From Nitrospirota bacterium (GTDB lineage: Bacteria; Nitrospirota; JAOUDF01): DNA of 13,913 nucleotides. Positions 1-7,916 of this stretch are shown one piece after another. The stretch is taken from assembly GCA_029859385.1 (NCBI GenBank), contig JAOUDF010000050.1, positions 1-13,913 of the forward strand, written 5' to 3'. The translations under genes and the position numbers were made by a program. Position 1 is the first letter of the stretch. Every line of letters begins with the position of its first letter. The notes under the pieces are model-generated. The model was not told the origin of the DNA, did no database searches, and saw nothing but the letters and a program-made list of their open reading frames with translations.

Positions 1-755
1 CTCGAAGTAAGCAGATCAATGGGGAAATTCGAGAGCACGCCGCCGTCAACGATCGTGTGGCCCGAGATATCCGTACCGCGGTACAAGCCCCATTCCTTCT
101 GCCATCGTACCTCCTGCCATACAAAGGGGATGCTCATCGACATGCGCACTGCCCACGCCAAGGGACAGTTTGGCGCCGTGCGGTGATTGAGGATCAGCAT
201 CTCGTGGGCCATGGTGTCCGACGCGACCATGGTGAGGTCATTGCCGGTCTTTTGGGCGAATTCGGCAAGGGTAGCATTCCCAAGTGAACGGCCATCGGCA
301 TCGAGCTTCTCCCTGATCCACGCCAGAAAGGTATCGCCGGAATAGAGCCCACCCCGTTCGATGAAGGAAAACATTTCGCGATAGGCATCGACCTTCATGA
401 GACCATTGATGATCTTGTCGTCGATGTAGCCTTCGGCCATCTGCGGCACCCAGGGCAGGTCCACCTTTTTGAAGATGTCGTAGGTAAGACTGTTTTCAAT
501 ATCCGACTTTTCAAAAGAGGACGGTATATCCATGAAACTCGAAAAGCGGGGCTTGCCGTTAGGCAGCTTTTCGTTCACCGCCTTCAGCATGGCAGCCGCG
601 TCGTATCCCGCCGCCATGAGCGTCGCGGTGATCGCCCCGGCCGAGGTACCAACAAACCGGCGCGCCGTATGGCCTCGCGCCTCGAACACCTCCATCGCCC
701 CCACAAAGACCGAACCTTTCGCCCCTCCGCCTTCAAACACCAGATCGAACTGCAT
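1..755 (-). CDS. Patatin-like phospholipase (partial, C-terminus beyond window)
   Basis: The product is a predicted lipid acyl hydrolase of the patatin family, which uses a Ser-Asp dyad. The frame opens at ATG 755-753 (MQFDLVFEGGG) and stays open to base 1, giving 251 codons without a stop. Three family landmarks are visible: the Gly-rich oxyanion loop GGGAKG (residues 9-14), the nucleophile elbow GTSAG with Ser38 (36-40), and the DGG triplet with the expected catalytic Asp237. A consensus ribosome site AAGGAGGTG lies 5 bases before the ATG and supports this start. The gene follows the nuclease gene after 17 bases, so the two are probably co-transcribed. No signal peptide or membrane segment is seen in the N-terminus. 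As the last visible gene behind an injection-system cluster it is a good candidate for a membrane-damaging cargo; a housekeeping lipase is the alternative. The family call is firm and the cargo role is inferred. Confidence 0.93.
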   Translation of the reverse strand, partial: MQFDLVFEGGGAKGSVFVGAMEVFEARGHTARRFVGTSAGAITATLMAAGYDAAAMLKAVNEKLPNGKPRFSSFMDIPSSFEKSDIENSLTYDIFKKVDLPWVPQMAEGYIDDKIINGLMKVDAYREMFSFIERGGLYSGDTFLAWIREKLDADGRSLGNATLAEFAQKTGNDLTMVASDTMAHEMLILNHRTAPNCPLAWAVRMSMSIPFVWQEVRWQKEWGLYRGTDISGHTIVDGGVLSNFPIDLLTS

Positions 756-764
756 GGACACCTC
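756..764 (-). promoter_or_regulatory. Strong Shine-Dalgarno site of the phospholipase gene
   Basis: On the minus strand AAGGAGGTG, fully complementary to the 3' end of 16S rRNA, lies just upstream of ATG 755-753. It fixes the start codon and predicts efficient translation. The exact span is roughly 760-769 for the core; the listed interval is the spacer and the proximal part of the site. Confidence 0.6.
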
Positions 765-772
765 CTTTATAT

Positions 773-1156
773 TTATGCCGACGCCCCCGCCAGTGACCGG
801 TACTGAACCTCCTGGGCGAGCCCTTCTTCCACCAGCCTGCGGTTGAGGCAGACACCTGTGGTAAAGACATCTTCCATTGGAATCTCGTTGCTGGAATAAA
901 AAACATCGGCCACGTAGCGGCCAAAGCTCTCAATCTTGTAAGTCTTTATCCCGATGGTCTTTGCCTTTCCCAGTTCCTCCTCCACGAAGGCCTTAGCCTT
1001 GAGGCCTTCCGCCCGTTCTTCGCCCCGCAGCTCAGGCGTATTAATTCCATTGAAGCGCAGCCGCATGGTCTGGGTAATCTGAAAACCCAGGTCCACGTTC
1101 ACATCCACGGTATCTCCATCGACAACGTAGACCAGGGTCGCCTTGTAGGTAAACAT
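773..1156 (-). CDS. Staphylococcal-nuclease-like (SNase/TNase) endonuclease
   Basis: This 127-residue protein covers a single SNase (OB-fold) domain, a family that cuts DNA and RNA in a metal-dependent way. Family signatures are VVDGDT (residues 11-16, Asp15 matching Asp21 of the S. aureus enzyme), RLRFNGINTPE (32-42, Arg34 and Glu42 matching Arg35 and Glu43), and SFGRYVADV (77-85, Arg80 matching Arg87). The C-terminal LNRRLVEEGLA helix is also typical. One change stands out: the position of Ca-ligand Asp40 is Asn39 here. There is no signal peptide, unlike secreted thermonucleases. Start ATG 1156 is preceded by a full-consensus ribosome site. It lies 17 bases after the DUF4157 gene and 17 bases before the phospholipase gene. 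Its location makes it a candidate nuclease payload of the injection particle; an intracellular repair or housekeeping nuclease cannot be excluded. Confidence 0.92.
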   Translation of the reverse strand: MFTYKATLVYVVDGDTVDVNVDLGFQITQTMRLRFNGINTPELRGEERAEGLKAKAFVEEELGKAKTIGIKTYKIESFGRYVADVFYSSNEIPMEDVFTTGVCLNRRLVEEGLAQEVQYRSLAGASA

Positions 1157-1160
1157 AATG

Positions 1161-1170
1161 TCACCTCCTT
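1161..1170 (-). promoter_or_regulatory. Consensus Shine-Dalgarno site of the nuclease gene
   Basis: Minus-strand AAGGAGGTGA is a ten-base match to the anti-Shine-Dalgarno sequence, 4 bases before ATG 1156-1154. The two downstream cargo-like genes have the strongest ribosome sites in the window. Confidence 0.8.
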
Positions 1171-1173
1171 TTA

Positions 1174-3570
1174 TTATCGGAACGTTATCACAGTCGATGC
1201 CCTTGCGGCAGGTCGTACGGTATCGGTTGCCGTTACTGTAACACGGCCGGTAAAACCGCCGGGCCGGGTTACATTCGCTGATCGGGCTGGAGCAGCGGCA
1301 GCAGGACCGGCAACGGCGACAGGGGCAACGGTTACACCAGCGGCAACAGCAGCTGGGTCTACCGTCCAGTTAACGTTGCGGCCACCCGGATCGGCAGTTA
1401 CATTTACCGCCGCCACCAGAGTCCCGGCGGGCACAGTCCTCACCGGCGCCGTTATCCCCCTGAGCCGTACCGGGACCACCCTGATTCTCCCGTCAACGCG
1501 ACGATTGGGAAAGACGGTGTCCGCCGCCCTTACGCTGAAGGTGCCTGACACAAGGCCCGCCTGTATAGTCCCCGCAGCCGTATTTGCCCCGCCAACTGCC
1601 GCGCCCACTCCTGCCGCCGGCGCGGCAATGGCGATGGGGCCATTGACCACACTCCAGTTCACCGCTCGTCCCACAACCGTTGCCCCCGCCGCAGCGGTTG
1701 AGGTTCCCGCAACGTTCACGGTAACTCCGGCAACCGCAACACCGTCGGCGGCCAGGCCTCCCGTCGCCAGCGGGACGGAGGGAGCCGCGGCACTGTTCAG
1801 GGTAATTGCCGACAAAACTACAAGCGGCGGGCCGGAATAAGGGTTGGGAAACATGGGCGCCTTCGCACCGGGAAATATCTGTTCGCTCCTGAAACCAAAG
1901 CTGTTAGGCCCTGTCCGAACAAGCGAGCGCCGGTGAATACCGTGGTCGATCTCATTACTCCAGAGGGCTCCGGTCCAGCCGAGGTAATGAATTCCCTGCC
2001 GCAGTATCCACAAACGCGGCAACCCTGCGGCCACACCCGGTCCTACAAAACGGTTTACATTGATAACGCAGGTATCATCACCCGCCACTCCGGCAGCTGC
2101 TAATACACCGGCTGCGTTTACACGCGCCCTGGTACCGACAGTATCCTGAGCAGTATTAGCGGGAGCCGCCAAAGCAAGAATAGGTGCCGGATTGGGTCCG
2201 ATCGGTGGATTAATAAAAGGGGTGAGCCCAAAATCATCGCGACCGCCCGCCGTTATTGTTTCTCCCACAATGCGGTTGAGCACACCGGTAGTGTCGGATG
2301 ATGCAAATGTCCATCTATTCACCACACCATAAGGATTGGCAGTCGCGCCGATTTGCGCGATAACCCTGAGGCGCGTCGGTATCGGGTTGATGACAAGCGT
2401 CTCGTCGCGAATCGTCCCGGTGGCTATATCGGTTGCCCGGACACGGACGTTGCCCGTCTGCGTGCCGGGAGTAATAATAGTGCCCGCAACCGCTGCCCCA
2501 CGCGACACCAGAAGGGTCAGCCTCGTCCCCGCCGGACGGGCGACCGGGGCAGTTACAACGGTGGCGTCGGCGGTATTACCCGCTAGTCCGTCCCTGTTCG
2601 GGTCGGCTGAGTTTGCTGGCGGAGCAACTCCCATTCCGACGGGAGGCGCAAAGGCCGGGTTCGCCGCAAAGGTTAGCCCGGTTATCCCAACCAGCATGAT
2701 CGGCGGAGAAGACGCATTGTCAACCGCCGCCAGCGTTCGCGCTGCCCTTACGGTGAAATTGGCTCCGGCTCCGGCAAGAGCAGCTGCAGCCGCCCTGATA
2801 GTTGCGCGTCGCCCCTGGGGTGTAATGGTGACCCCGGCCGGTGCGCCGACAAGAGTCCATGTCAAAGCCCCCGCCCCTCGCGCTACCGTGGCCGTCGCCG
2901 TGATGCTCCTGCCAACGCCCATTTCGGCGGGCGCGGCGACCGCGGTAACCAGAGGCGCAGCCTGGACCGAACCATGAGGAGCGGCCGACAGTGAGGATTC
3001 GGCAGACCGCTCAACCGATGACGCAGTACCTTTGCCCTGCTGCACCACATGGGCCAGTTCGTGGGCCAAAAGCAGACTGTGCATACCTGATTCCGGATTA
3101 TCCACCCGGCTGCCAAAGACGATATTCCTTCCAGCGGTGAACGCCTTCGCACCGATTCCTTTGGCGGCATCGGCCGCTGCCGGGCCGGTATGGATGCGGA
3201 CGCCGGAGAAATCGTATCCAAAGGCGGTTTCAAAGCGGCCGCGGACTGCCCGTGAAAGGGGGCGTCCGATGCCAAGACCGGGAAGGCTCACGGATAGCAA
3301 ATGTCCGGCTCCGACAAGCTTTTTTCGTTCTCCCCCGCCGCTCCCGGAATGGCGCATCGCCTGCTCAGCCGCCCTATCTGCCTCTCGCTCATATCTTTCA
3401 CCAGACTGGTTGACCATGAGCTTTGCCCGGACCATGCCGGAGTTGAGAAGGGCGAGCAAGGCCCTGTTGCCCGTCGTCTGTCGCACAGGGACCGTGGCAC
3501 TCTGTGTCACCGGAGAATAAGACTGGCGCACATTTATCGTTTTTGCCCGGGTTGCCTGGAATTGTTTCAT
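1174..3570 (-). CDS. DUF4157 protein with HELAH motif and long beta-repeat region
   Basis: This 798-residue protein has a DUF4157 domain, a putative zinc-peptidase-like domain often encoded beside eCIS particles. Residues 1-33 are a polar leader, followed by GNRALLALLNSG (34-45) and YEREADRAAEQAM (60-72). The DUF4157 core includes FETAFGYDFSGVRIH (113-127), AKAFTAGRNIVFG (141-153) and LLLAHELAHVVQQ (166-178), so HExxH is at 170-174. The rest, about 600 residues, is Ala/Val/Thr/Gly-rich and looks like several Ig- or cadherin-like beta domains. Units end in similar strands: FTVRAARTLAAVD, VRVRATDIATGTIRDE, FSVRAADTVFPNRRVD and, at the C-terminus, VTVTATDTVRPAARAS. No signal peptide is seen. It starts 12 bases after the OmpA-like gene. 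Known family context suggests an effector or particle-associated factor; whether the HExxH is catalytic here is unknown. Confidence 0.92.
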   Translation of the reverse strand: MKQFQATRAKTINVRQSYSPVTQSATVPVRQTTGNRALLALLNSGMVRAKLMVNQSGERYEREADRAAEQAMRHSGSGGGERKKLVGAGHLLSVSLPGLGIGRPLSRAVRGRFETAFGYDFSGVRIHTGPAAADAAKGIGAKAFTAGRNIVFGSRVDNPESGMHSLLLAHELAHVVQQGKGTASSVERSAESSLSAAPHGSVQAAPLVTAVAAPAEMGVGRSITATATVARGAGALTWTLVGAPAGVTITPQGRRATIRAAAAALAGAGANFTVRAARTLAAVDNASSPPIMLVGITGLTFAANPAFAPPVGMGVAPPANSADPNRDGLAGNTADATVVTAPVARPAGTRLTLLVSRGAAVAGTIITPGTQTGNVRVRATDIATGTIRDETLVINPIPTRLRVIAQIGATANPYGVVNRWTFASSDTTGVLNRIVGETITAGGRDDFGLTPFINPPIGPNPAPILALAAPANTAQDTVGTRARVNAAGVLAAAGVAGDDTCVINVNRFVGPGVAAGLPRLWILRQGIHYLGWTGALWSNEIDHGIHRRSLVRTGPNSFGFRSEQIFPGAKAPMFPNPYSGPPLVVLSAITLNSAAAPSVPLATGGLAADGVAVAGVTVNVAGTSTAAAGATVVGRAVNWSVVNGPIAIAAPAAGVGAAVGGANTAAGTIQAGLVSGTFSVRAADTVFPNRRVDGRIRVVPVRLRGITAPVRTVPAGTLVAAVNVTADPGGRNVNWTVDPAAVAAGVTVAPVAVAGPAAAAPARSANVTRPGGFTGRVTVTATDTVRPAARASTVITFR

Positions 3571-3582
3571 CGCTCTCAGCCC

Positions 3583-4464
3583 TTAAAACTTCGTTTCTCC
3601 GGCCGCCTTGATGGCCGACTTCACCGCCTTCTTTTCCTTATCTCCGAGACCCGCCCTGTCCAGCGCCTCGTCGAGGATTTTCTCGGCCCCTTTTTCAATC
3701 GCACCTCGCGCTGCATCTTTTATGTACGGTCGATACTTGGCAGGGACTCCCGCGCTCCGCAGGATGTCTTCCGTCTTCTCATCGAACTTCTTCCTGAATA
3801 TATCGGAAAGGGAGCGCTTCGGCGGAGGCTCCGGCGGCTTCTCCTTGATGATTCGTTCCAGCTTTTTTTCCAGGGATTCCGGTTCGATTTTCTCCTTCGG
3901 CTTCAGGTCGGGCTTCTTCTCCGGCACCGGCATGACCGACGAGGCGATGAAAATCTCAACACGCCGGTTTCTGGCCCGCCGGCCCTCCTTTTCCTTCGCG
4001 GTCTTACCGGTCTCTTCCACTGCCGGTTTGGCCTCGCCGTAGGCCGTGCCGCTCACCTTCGCTTTGCCGGAAAACTTCGCGGTAAGAATGGCGATTACTG
4101 CCTGCCGACGCTTTTCCGAAAGGCCTTTGTTGTACGCCGCGGTCCCTTCTTGCGACGCGTGACCGTCCACCAACATGTTAGGGTCAGCCCAATAACGGAG
4201 CTCTTCACCCAGCTTCTCCACCGCCGCGAAGTTGTCGCCGTCGAGGAGGAAATCGTCCTGTCCGAAATAAACCGTGACGTATATGGCGCCCCCCGCCCGG
4301 GTGACGACCGGGGCAGGGCCACTGGAGAGGAGGCGGAGCGCGGCTCTGTTGCCGATACTCAATCCTTCTGCTTCATCCCGCAGAAGCGACGAAGCACCGC
4401 CTTCCGCCTTCTTATCCGCGGCCCGCATGAGGCTCTTTCTCCGGACTTCCCACTCAAAAGACAT
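3583..4464 (-). CDS. OmpA-like peptidoglycan-binding-type protein without signal peptide
   Basis: This 293-residue protein contains an OmpA C-terminal-like domain (roughly residues 60-175). Its typical pattern runs from VDGHASQEGTAAYNKGLSEKR to ARNRRVEIFI; the Asp and the NRR Arg are the residues that contact diaminopimelate in peptidoglycan-binding relatives. Unlike membrane OmpA proteins it has no signal peptide, lipobox or beta-barrel, so it begins in the cytoplasm. Its N-terminus carries IGNRAALRLLSSG (37-49), nearly the same as the leader of the following DUF4157 protein. After the domain come a Pro/Lys/Glu-rich linker (about 178-215) and a charged helical C-terminus. GGAGG six bases before ATG 4464 supports the start. 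A particle-borne cell-wall-binding part or a cargo protein are both plausible; a role in the host's own envelope is less likely. Confidence 0.85.
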   Translation of the reverse strand: MSFEWEVRRKSLMRAADKKAEGGASSLLRDEAEGLSIGNRAALRLLSSGPAPVVTRAGGAIYVTVYFGQDDFLLDGDNFAAVEKLGEELRYWADPNMLVDGHASQEGTAAYNKGLSEKRRQAVIAILTAKFSGKAKVSGTAYGEAKPAVEETGKTAKEKEGRRARNRRVEIFIASSVMPVPEKKPDLKPKEKIEPESLEKKLERIIKEKPPEPPPKRSLSDIFRKKFDEKTEDILRSAGVPAKYRPYIKDAARGAIEKGAEKILDEALDRAGLGDKEKKAVKSAIKAAGETKF

Positions 4465-4483
4465 TTCACGCCTCCGCCGCTCA

Positions 4484-4642
4484 GCTGGTGAAGCGACCCA
4501 CTGATTTCAGGACATTTACCCGCGCTACCTTATAAACCACAGAACCAGCACCAAGCCATCGCATATCCACGCAACCTCGAATAACCATATCTAACCAATG
4601 CGCCCCGTAAATGTCCTGAAATCAGTGGGTCGCTTCACCAGC
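4484..4642. repeat. 159-bp MITE-like element with perfect 36-bp inverted ends
   Basis: Bases 4484-4519 and 4607-4642 are exact reverse complements over 36 bases, beginning GCTGGTGAAGCGACCC at the left outer end. They enclose an 87-base AT-richer centre with no ORF of note. The element sits 2 bases past the ATPase stop and just before the OmpA-like gene's ribosome site, so it fills nearly the whole 180-base gap. There is no clear target duplication next to it. It could be a non-autonomous transposon remnant, or a very long mRNA stem between the two genes. No U-run follows the stem on the coding strand, so it is not a classical terminator. Confidence 0.85.
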
Positions 4643-4644
4643 GT

Positions 4645-6819
4645 TTAACTCGCGTAATACTTTCCGAATTCACTCTCAGTACACAGTTTACCCAACTTTG
4701 CGTATTCCCGCTTGATGGCCCGGCTGACGTGCTCCATCCCGATACATCCATCACCGGATGCTGCCATGAATGCCGCATTGAGAGCTGCATTGCGAATGTT
4801 GCCGCCACTGAGGGTAAACTGCTTGGCGAGAAACCTGAAATCGATACCGTTCATGGCCGCTTCAGCCGGGAACGATTTACGCCAGATAATTTCCCGATGA
4901 GGCGCGTCGGGCATTGGAAACTCGACTATGGCGCGAAGTCGCCGCAGAAATGCAGTGTCGATCGCTGAGCGCATGTTGGTGGCAAGGATGGATGCACCGG
5001 TGTACGATTCCATGCGCTGAAGGAGATAGTTGATCTCGATATTGGCATAGCGGTCGTGGGAGTCGCGCACTTCGGACCGCTTGCCGAAGAGGGCGTCGGC
5101 TTCGTCAAAAAAGAGGATGGCCTGGCTTTTTTCCCCCTCGTCGAATACCCGGCGAAGGTTCTTTTCTGTCTCACCAATATATTTGCTTACCACTGCCGAG
5201 AGGTCGATCCGGTAGAGGTCGAGCCCCAGATCATTGGCCAGTATCTCGGCAGCCATGGTCTTGCCTGTGCCTGACGGTCCGGAGAACATGACGCAGATAC
5301 CTTTCCCCCGGTCCATCTTCTTTTCAAAACCCCATTCACGGTACACCTTCTGACGGTAACGAAACTGGGCGGCAATCTCCCTTATCTGCTCGAGGGCATC
5401 ATCGGGCAGCACGATGTCGTCCCAGGTAAAGGGGGAGGAAATCTTGCGTGCAAGATTTTCAAGGCCGTGTACCGGCAAGGAACGGCAGGCAGCCTCGATG
5501 TCGGCAACCATGAGTGGGCGGGACTCCAGCACCGATGCCTGGCGGGCCTTCTCCATGACCGAGGAAATCTGTTCAGCACCAAACCTGAAACGGTTGGCCA
5601 GGTCGGTCGCCAGGTCGGTTGCGAACCCCGATATTTCTCCTCCATTTTCCGTCGTGGCCAGCTCGTCCTCCCAGAGACGGCTTCTCATCGTGTAGTCCAG
5701 CGGCGGAAGCATTATATCCACCAGGGTACAGTTGAACTCAGGCGGGTTCAAAAAAGACGACAGCCACGGCGCATCTGACGAGACAAAGGTAACGGAAGAG
5801 TAGTCGGCGATGCCTCTGAAAATCTGGCGGGAGACGTCTCCTTGCGTCCCCACTCCCTCCTCGTCCGGCACTTCAAGACAGGCCGCGGCGGAGAAGAGCA
5901 GGGCTTCGCGGAAAAAAAGCTGAATCGCCTGAGCCGTACCAAGCCCAAGCCCTGACAGGTCCTGTAACCTGGCACAGATAAAGGGCAGACCAACCTGTCG
6001 GCATACCTCATCAGCCAGAGCACGGCGGCTTCGGTCGCTCTCACCCCTGAGACGGATGACCAGACGCTTACCCTGATCCGCCTGGTCAACAAGAAATCTC
6101 CCGATCCTGCGCACCATGGCATCGGACTGCCCCTGCCAACCGACCAGTGACATCGTCTCACCTGAGGACATGTTCACTACCGGGGCAATCCTGGCATCGG
6201 TCGACTGGCGACCAGTGAGAAAACCCAGTACCCGTTCATCGAGACGGAATGGCCGGGTAAGCGTCCCACCCTTGCCTGTTGAGGCCCACTCGATGAGGCC
6301 GTACCGATGCAAGGGCGCAGTTGGGGCAAAGGCTTGCCGGTTCAGGAGCGCCTCATCTCTGTTCCCGCAGAAGAGGCTCAGAGCCAGGCCGGGGGTTGGC
6401 AGAAGCAATCCTGCGTCGTCCTGGGCATAGGCATAGAGCCGTTCAAATCCAGGCTCCAGCTCCACGGCGGCTGCCAGCAGAAGACAGTCCCGCTCAAAAG
6501 CAGAAAGGAGAAACAGCTGCTCGAGTAACCGCACGGTGGATATTTCGCTCAACTCCATCGACGCCAGGAATAGTTCAGGGGCAACCATCTCTGAATTTCC
6601 CCTAAAAAAGATGGCTCGCTGTTCCCACACATCATCGTCGCCCAGTATCCTGTCCACCTCGGCATCTGAGATGGCAAGTCCCTGATATCGCTCCGCCGGC
6701 ACTTCATTCCAGCAGTAACGGAGCCAGTGGATATGCCTTCTGAGCATGAGCCTGAGTTTTCCGAGCGCACCCGCCAGAGCAGCCTCGAAGTTCACTGGTG
6801 TTTCCTGAGCCGGGTTCAT
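4645..6819 (-). CDS. AAA+ ATPase of the eCIS (Afp15/Pvc15-like)
   Basis: This 724-residue protein is the ATPase found in most contractile injection clusters, thought to act in assembly or cargo handling. The AAA+ module lies in the C-terminal third. Walker A is GPSGTGKT (514-521), Walker B is ILFFDEADALFGKR with Asp572-Glu573, sensor 1 is ILATNM, and FLRRLRAIVEFPMPD carries the candidate arginine fingers. SGGNIRNAALNAAFMAA is the sensor-2-type helical region. The N-terminal ~460 residues lack a P-loop and look like a degenerate AAA-like or helical region, as is usual for this family. The start ATG 6819 has AGAGGTGAT upstream. It follows the 45-codon ORF by 21 bases and precedes the inverted-repeat element. 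Family assignment rests on both motifs and neighbours; the cellular mechanism is inferred. Confidence 0.93.
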   Translation of the reverse strand: MNPAQETPVNFEAALAGALGKLRLMLRRHIHWLRYCWNEVPAERYQGLAISDAEVDRILGDDDVWEQRAIFFRGNSEMVAPELFLASMELSEISTVRLLEQLFLLSAFERDCLLLAAAVELEPGFERLYAYAQDDAGLLLPTPGLALSLFCGNRDEALLNRQAFAPTAPLHRYGLIEWASTGKGGTLTRPFRLDERVLGFLTGRQSTDARIAPVVNMSSGETMSLVGWQGQSDAMVRRIGRFLVDQADQGKRLVIRLRGESDRSRRALADEVCRQVGLPFICARLQDLSGLGLGTAQAIQLFFREALLFSAAACLEVPDEEGVGTQGDVSRQIFRGIADYSSVTFVSSDAPWLSSFLNPPEFNCTLVDIMLPPLDYTMRSRLWEDELATTENGGEISGFATDLATDLANRFRFGAEQISSVMEKARQASVLESRPLMVADIEAACRSLPVHGLENLARKISSPFTWDDIVLPDDALEQIREIAAQFRYRQKVYREWGFEKKMDRGKGICVMFSGPSGTGKTMAAEILANDLGLDLYRIDLSAVVSKYIGETEKNLRRVFDEGEKSQAILFFDEADALFGKRSEVRDSHDRYANIEINYLLQRMESYTGASILATNMRSAIDTAFLRRLRAIVEFPMPDAPHREIIWRKSFPAEAAMNGIDFRFLAKQFTLSGGNIRNAALNAAFMAASGDGCIGMEHVSRAIKREYAKLGKLCTESEFGKYYAS

Positions 6820-6840
6820 CAGAGATCACCTCTTTTCATG

Positions 6841-6978
6841 TCATCGATGAACGGTTGAAGTGTGGTCGGCGTCCCGCCGCGATACATTCCCATGGGCAGG
6901 ACGGTTCACCGAGTGACTGTGTGTCGTATTCCCCTGAAGTTTGCTGCCACCGGATGTCGTCTTCCTCCTGACGCTCAT
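6841..6978 (-). CDS. Small ORF, 45 residues, coupled to the ATP-grasp gene
   Basis: This ORF runs from ATG 6978-6976 to TGA 6843-6841. The ATG overlaps the ATP-grasp stop (ATGA), and GGAGGG lies 5 bases upstream, the arrangement of a translated, coupled gene. The peptide is MSVRRKTTSGGSKLQ (residues 1-15) and continues hydrophilic to the C-terminal DADHTSTVHR. It has 7 Ser, 6 Thr, 5 His, 6 Arg, no Cys, no Glu, no aromatic residues and only two acidic residues (Asp36, Asp38). It has no signal peptide or membrane segment. Because it directly follows an ATP-grasp ligase it could be a modified-peptide precursor or a small partner of the ligase or of the ATPase 21 bases downstream. It may also be a chance ORF in a 155-base gap. 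I do not recognise it. Confidence 0.45.
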   Translation of the reverse strand: MSVRRKTTSGGSKLQGNTTHSHSVNRPAHGNVSRRDADHTSTVHR

Positions 6979-7916
6979 GCAACCCTCCGACTGTCTTCAT
7001 ATCCTTTCATCAGGAGTCCTGCCACCGCCTCGTCTATGGGCTGCCCTGTCTCGGCCTGATAGTAAGTAAATCCCGGCGAAGGATTGATCTCGAAGCAGTA
7101 CCATCTGCCGTCTGGCGTCTGCCGCAAGTCCACTCCGGCTATTGTCAGCCCGGCATCCCGGGCCAGCTTCACACACCGCTTCGCCTGTTCATCGGGAATC
7201 CAGCAGGGGCGAAAAGATGTTTCCATCCCCCACTTCTCGCCATACCGATAGTCGTCCGCATCGGAAACCACCTTGCAGGCAAAGACATTATCGCCCACCA
7301 CGTGGACCCGGTAGTCAGTCCCCGCTACATATTGCTGAAACTGGGTAGGGCACCAGGCGATGTCGTCGAGTCGATCCAGGTTCTTGTCGTTAAGACGGGA
7401 AACGATACTCCTCGTTCCACTCACCGACTTGTAGACAATCTCTTTATGAACCTCCCTGAACTCAAGGACGGCTGCCGGGTCGGTAGTGACCAGAGTTTCC
7501 GGCGTATCGAATCCCGCCTGCCGGATGAGGATTGCCTGAAACGGTTTTGAATTGTTGGTAGCCATGGCCGCCGGGGGGTTTACTACCAGTGCCGGCGTTA
7601 CCTCCAGCCACGCTGCAATCGCTTCTTCCACCGCCAGGGCATGCTGCCAGGCAGCGCTCCCCGGGCCCGCCTCAGTGATTTCCGGCAGGCGGCGCCAGTC
7701 GTAGGTTCGCAGGTAGACTGCCGTAACGTCACCGAGGTCGATGGAGACGTCTCCAACCGTGACCCTGCCCTCCACTCGGCCATCTACCGTCAGGTCAACG
7801 CCCGTTTCCAGAATATCGAGCTGATCGATGACACGAACCTCAGCCCCCTGTCGTTGCAATGCCCCGTGGACCGCTGCCAGAGGTTTGTCCTGCATGACCC
7901 CCCAGAGCAGGATCAT
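6975..7916 (-). CDS. ATP-grasp ligase (RimK / MvdC-MvdD-like fold)
   Basis: This 313-residue protein is a complete ATP-grasp enzyme, a family that joins a carboxylate to an amine or hydroxyl through an acyl-phosphate. Residues 1-115 form the N-terminal pre-ATP-grasp domain, ending in VVNPP (111-115). ATP-binding lysines are expected at Lys124 (NNSKPFQ) and Lys163 (IVYKSVSGTRS). QFQQYVAGTDYRVHVVGD (192-209) is the typical central strand-loop. Metal ligands are Asp263 (GVDLR), Glu276 and Asn278 (FEINPSPGF). All key residues are present, so it should be active. Start ATG 7916 overlaps the upstream stop (ATGA), showing translational coupling with its companion. Relatives modify ribosomal proteins, RiPP precursors or amino-acid-like metabolites. 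The substrate here is unknown; a tail protein, a cargo or the adjacent 45-residue peptide are candidates. Confidence 0.92.
   Translation of the reverse strand: MILLWGVMQDKPLAAVHGALQRQGAEVRVIDQLDILETGVDLTVDGRVEGRVTVGDVSIDLGDVTAVYLRTYDWRRLPEITEAGPGSAAWQHALAVEEAIAAWLEVTPALVVNPPAAMATNNSKPFQAILIRQAGFDTPETLVTTDPAAVLEFREVHKEIVYKSVSGTRSIVSRLNDKNLDRLDDIAWCPTQFQQYVAGTDYRVHVVGDNVFACKVVSDADDYRYGEKWGMETSFRPCWIPDEQAKRCVKLARDAGLTIAGVDLRQTPDGRWYCFEINPSPGFTYYQAETGQPIDEAVAGLLMKGYEDSRRVA

Noticed and set aside
3301..4491. 396-codon plus-strand open frame
   Set aside because: Spans the antisense of two genes with clear OmpA and DUF4157 motifs; Arg/Leu-rich translation typical of a shadow frame.
4520..4606. Possible promoter in the centre of the 36-bp inverted-repeat element
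   Set aside because: On the minus strand TTGGTG and TATAAG are only 14 bases apart, and no sigma-54 match was found; not enough to call.
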